From assembly GCA_028685945.1 (NCBI GenBank), contig JAQUCZ010000055.1, forward strand, positions 1 to 6,909: a stretch of 6,909 nucleotides of DNA, written 5' to 3'. Source of the stretch: Sulfurimonadaceae bacterium (GTDB lineage Bacteria; Campylobacterota; Campylobacteria; Campylobacterales; Sulfurimonadaceae). Positions within the stretch are counted from its first letter, which is position 1; every line of letters starts with the position of its first letter. Positions 6,319-6,909 of this stretch are shown piece by piece. The position numbers and the translations under genes were made by a program. Under the pieces are notes generated by a model. It had not been told where the DNA came from, searched no databases, and saw only the letters and a list, made by a program, of their open reading frames with translations.

Positions 6319-6909
6319 ATGGGTGAATTGTTTACTTTTTTCGGTCTTATTTCTCACGATAAGACCTTTATTTATGTAACGCATATGTTACTGGCAGCTG
6401 CCATCGCTTTAACAATCGTTAAAATGGCGATGTCGAATCTGCAACTTGTTCCAAGAGGAACGCAAAATCTCATGGAAGCATACATCTCGGGTGTATTGAA
6501 AATGGGAACCGACGTTATGGGGAAAGAGAACGCACGCCGTTACCTGCCGCTTGTAGCGACGATCGGGTTGTTCGTAGGGATTGCAAACCTTATCGGTGTT
6601 ATCCCCGGTTTTGAAGCGCCTACGGCGTTTTTGGAGTTTGCATTGACGCTTGCGATCTGTGTATTTGTTTTTTATAACTTTGAGGGTATCCGCCGCCAAG
6701 GGTTTATTTCTTACTTCAAACATTTCTTCGGACCTGTTTGGTGGTTGGCATGGTTGATGTTCCCGATCGAGATCGTTTCCCATTTTTCACGTCTTGTTTC
6801 TCTAAGCTTCCGTCTTTTCGGAAACGTTAAAGGGGACGACATGTTCTTGATGGTTATCTTGATGCTTGCACCGTGGATTTTACCGATGATCCCTTTCGCA
6901 TTACTTACG
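6319..6909 (+). CDS. atpB: F0F1 ATP synthase subunit a (3' end outside window)
   Basis: Subunit a is the membrane stator part of the F0 motor that forms the proton half-channels next to the c-ring. The frame is open from ATG 6319 to the window edge, giving 197 residues; relatives are about 225-230, so roughly 30 residues are missing. Several hydrophobic helices are evident: near VTHMLLAAAIALTIV; LPLVATIGLFVGIANLIGVI; FALTLAICVFVFYNF; and MFLMVILMLAPWILPMIPFA. The family signature SLSFRLFGN (bases 6799-6825) contains the essential arginine that faces the c-subunit carboxylate. AGGGAG (6306-6311) is placed 7 bases before the ATG. The gene has its own -10 box and follows truD rather than other atp genes. 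A stand-alone atpB, separate from the main atp operon, is common in Campylobacterota. Confidence 0.97.
   Translation, partial: MGELFTFFGLISHDKTFIYVTHMLLAAAIALTIVKMAMSNLQLVPRGTQNLMEAYISGVLKMGTDVMGKENARRYLPLVATIGLFVGIANLIGVIPGFEAPTAFLEFALTLAICVFVFYNFEGIRRQGFISYFKHFFGPVWWLAWLMFPIEIVSHFSRLVSLSFRLFGNVKGDDMFLMVILMLAPWILPMIPFALLT

Larger units (their letters stand above)
1173..6752. repeat. Dispersed iterated motif CATGCCA / TGGCATG, 14 copies
   Basis: CATGCCA on the + strand begins at 1935, 2654, 3879, 3894, 4254, 4279, 5048 and 5431. Its complement TGGCATG begins at 1173, 2784, 3099, 3179, 4150 and 6746. A random heptamer would be expected about once in this length over both strands. The hexamer CATGCC occurs 15 times and 14 of these are followed by A (the exception is at 55-65), so the heptamer is the unit. 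Five copies extend to ACATGCCAAG (1935, 2654, 3179, 4279, 5048). One copy is intergenic, just upstream of ligA. Copies in genes fall in three codon phases, giving His-Ala, Thr-Cys-Gln, or Ala-Cys/Ala-Trp. Function is not known. Confidence 0.7.

Noticed and set aside
6409..6783. A 124-codon open frame on the minus strand near the right end
   Set aside because: It is antisense to atpB, whose reading frame shows the subunit a signature and hydrophobic helices; the antisense product is a basic sequence without family features.

Overview
The window looks like chromosomal DNA from a member of the Campylobacterota (formerly Epsilonproteobacteria), most likely a free-living relative of Sulfurimonas or Sulfuricurvum. 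Three things suggest this: the F-type ATPase subunit a resembles those of that group and sits by itself behind its own promoter; the gene order ligA, small membrane gene, tlyA, ribF is reminiscent of Campylobacterota; and the promoters have a clear -10 box but no obvious -35. Genus-level placement is an inference from memory of the families. Every supported gene is on the + strand and coding density is very high, with no gene-free stretch above about 110 bases.

Layout: (1) bases 2-1123, the 3' part of an unrecognised acidic protein with a long C-terminal coiled coil, entering from the left edge; (2) a 66-base gap with a probable promoter; (3) 1190-6210, five tightly packed genes: NAD-dependent DNA ligase (ligA), a small outer-membrane beta-barrel protein, the rRNA 2'-O-methyltransferase TlyA, bifunctional riboflavin kinase/FAD synthetase (ribF) and tRNA pseudouridine-13 synthase (truD). 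They overlap or are spaced by -4, -1, -32 and +12 bases, so they are very probably one translationally coupled operon; (4) a 108-base gap with a weak hairpin and a good -10 box; (5) 6319-6909, atpB (F0 subunit a), cut by the right edge.

The operon genes are mostly housekeeping: DNA repair and replication, ribosome and tRNA modification, and flavin cofactor supply. The outer-membrane protein is the odd member. No mobile element, CRISPR array, tRNA or rRNA was seen.

The most interesting signal is not a gene. The heptamer CATGCCA (or its complement TGGCATG) occurs 14 times in 6.9 kb, against roughly one expected by chance. It appears on both strands, in several reading frames and once between genes, and five copies extend to the same decamer, ACATGCCAAG. 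This looks like a highly iterated DNA-level motif, such as an uptake-type or HIP1-type sequence, though codon-pair bias is not excluded.
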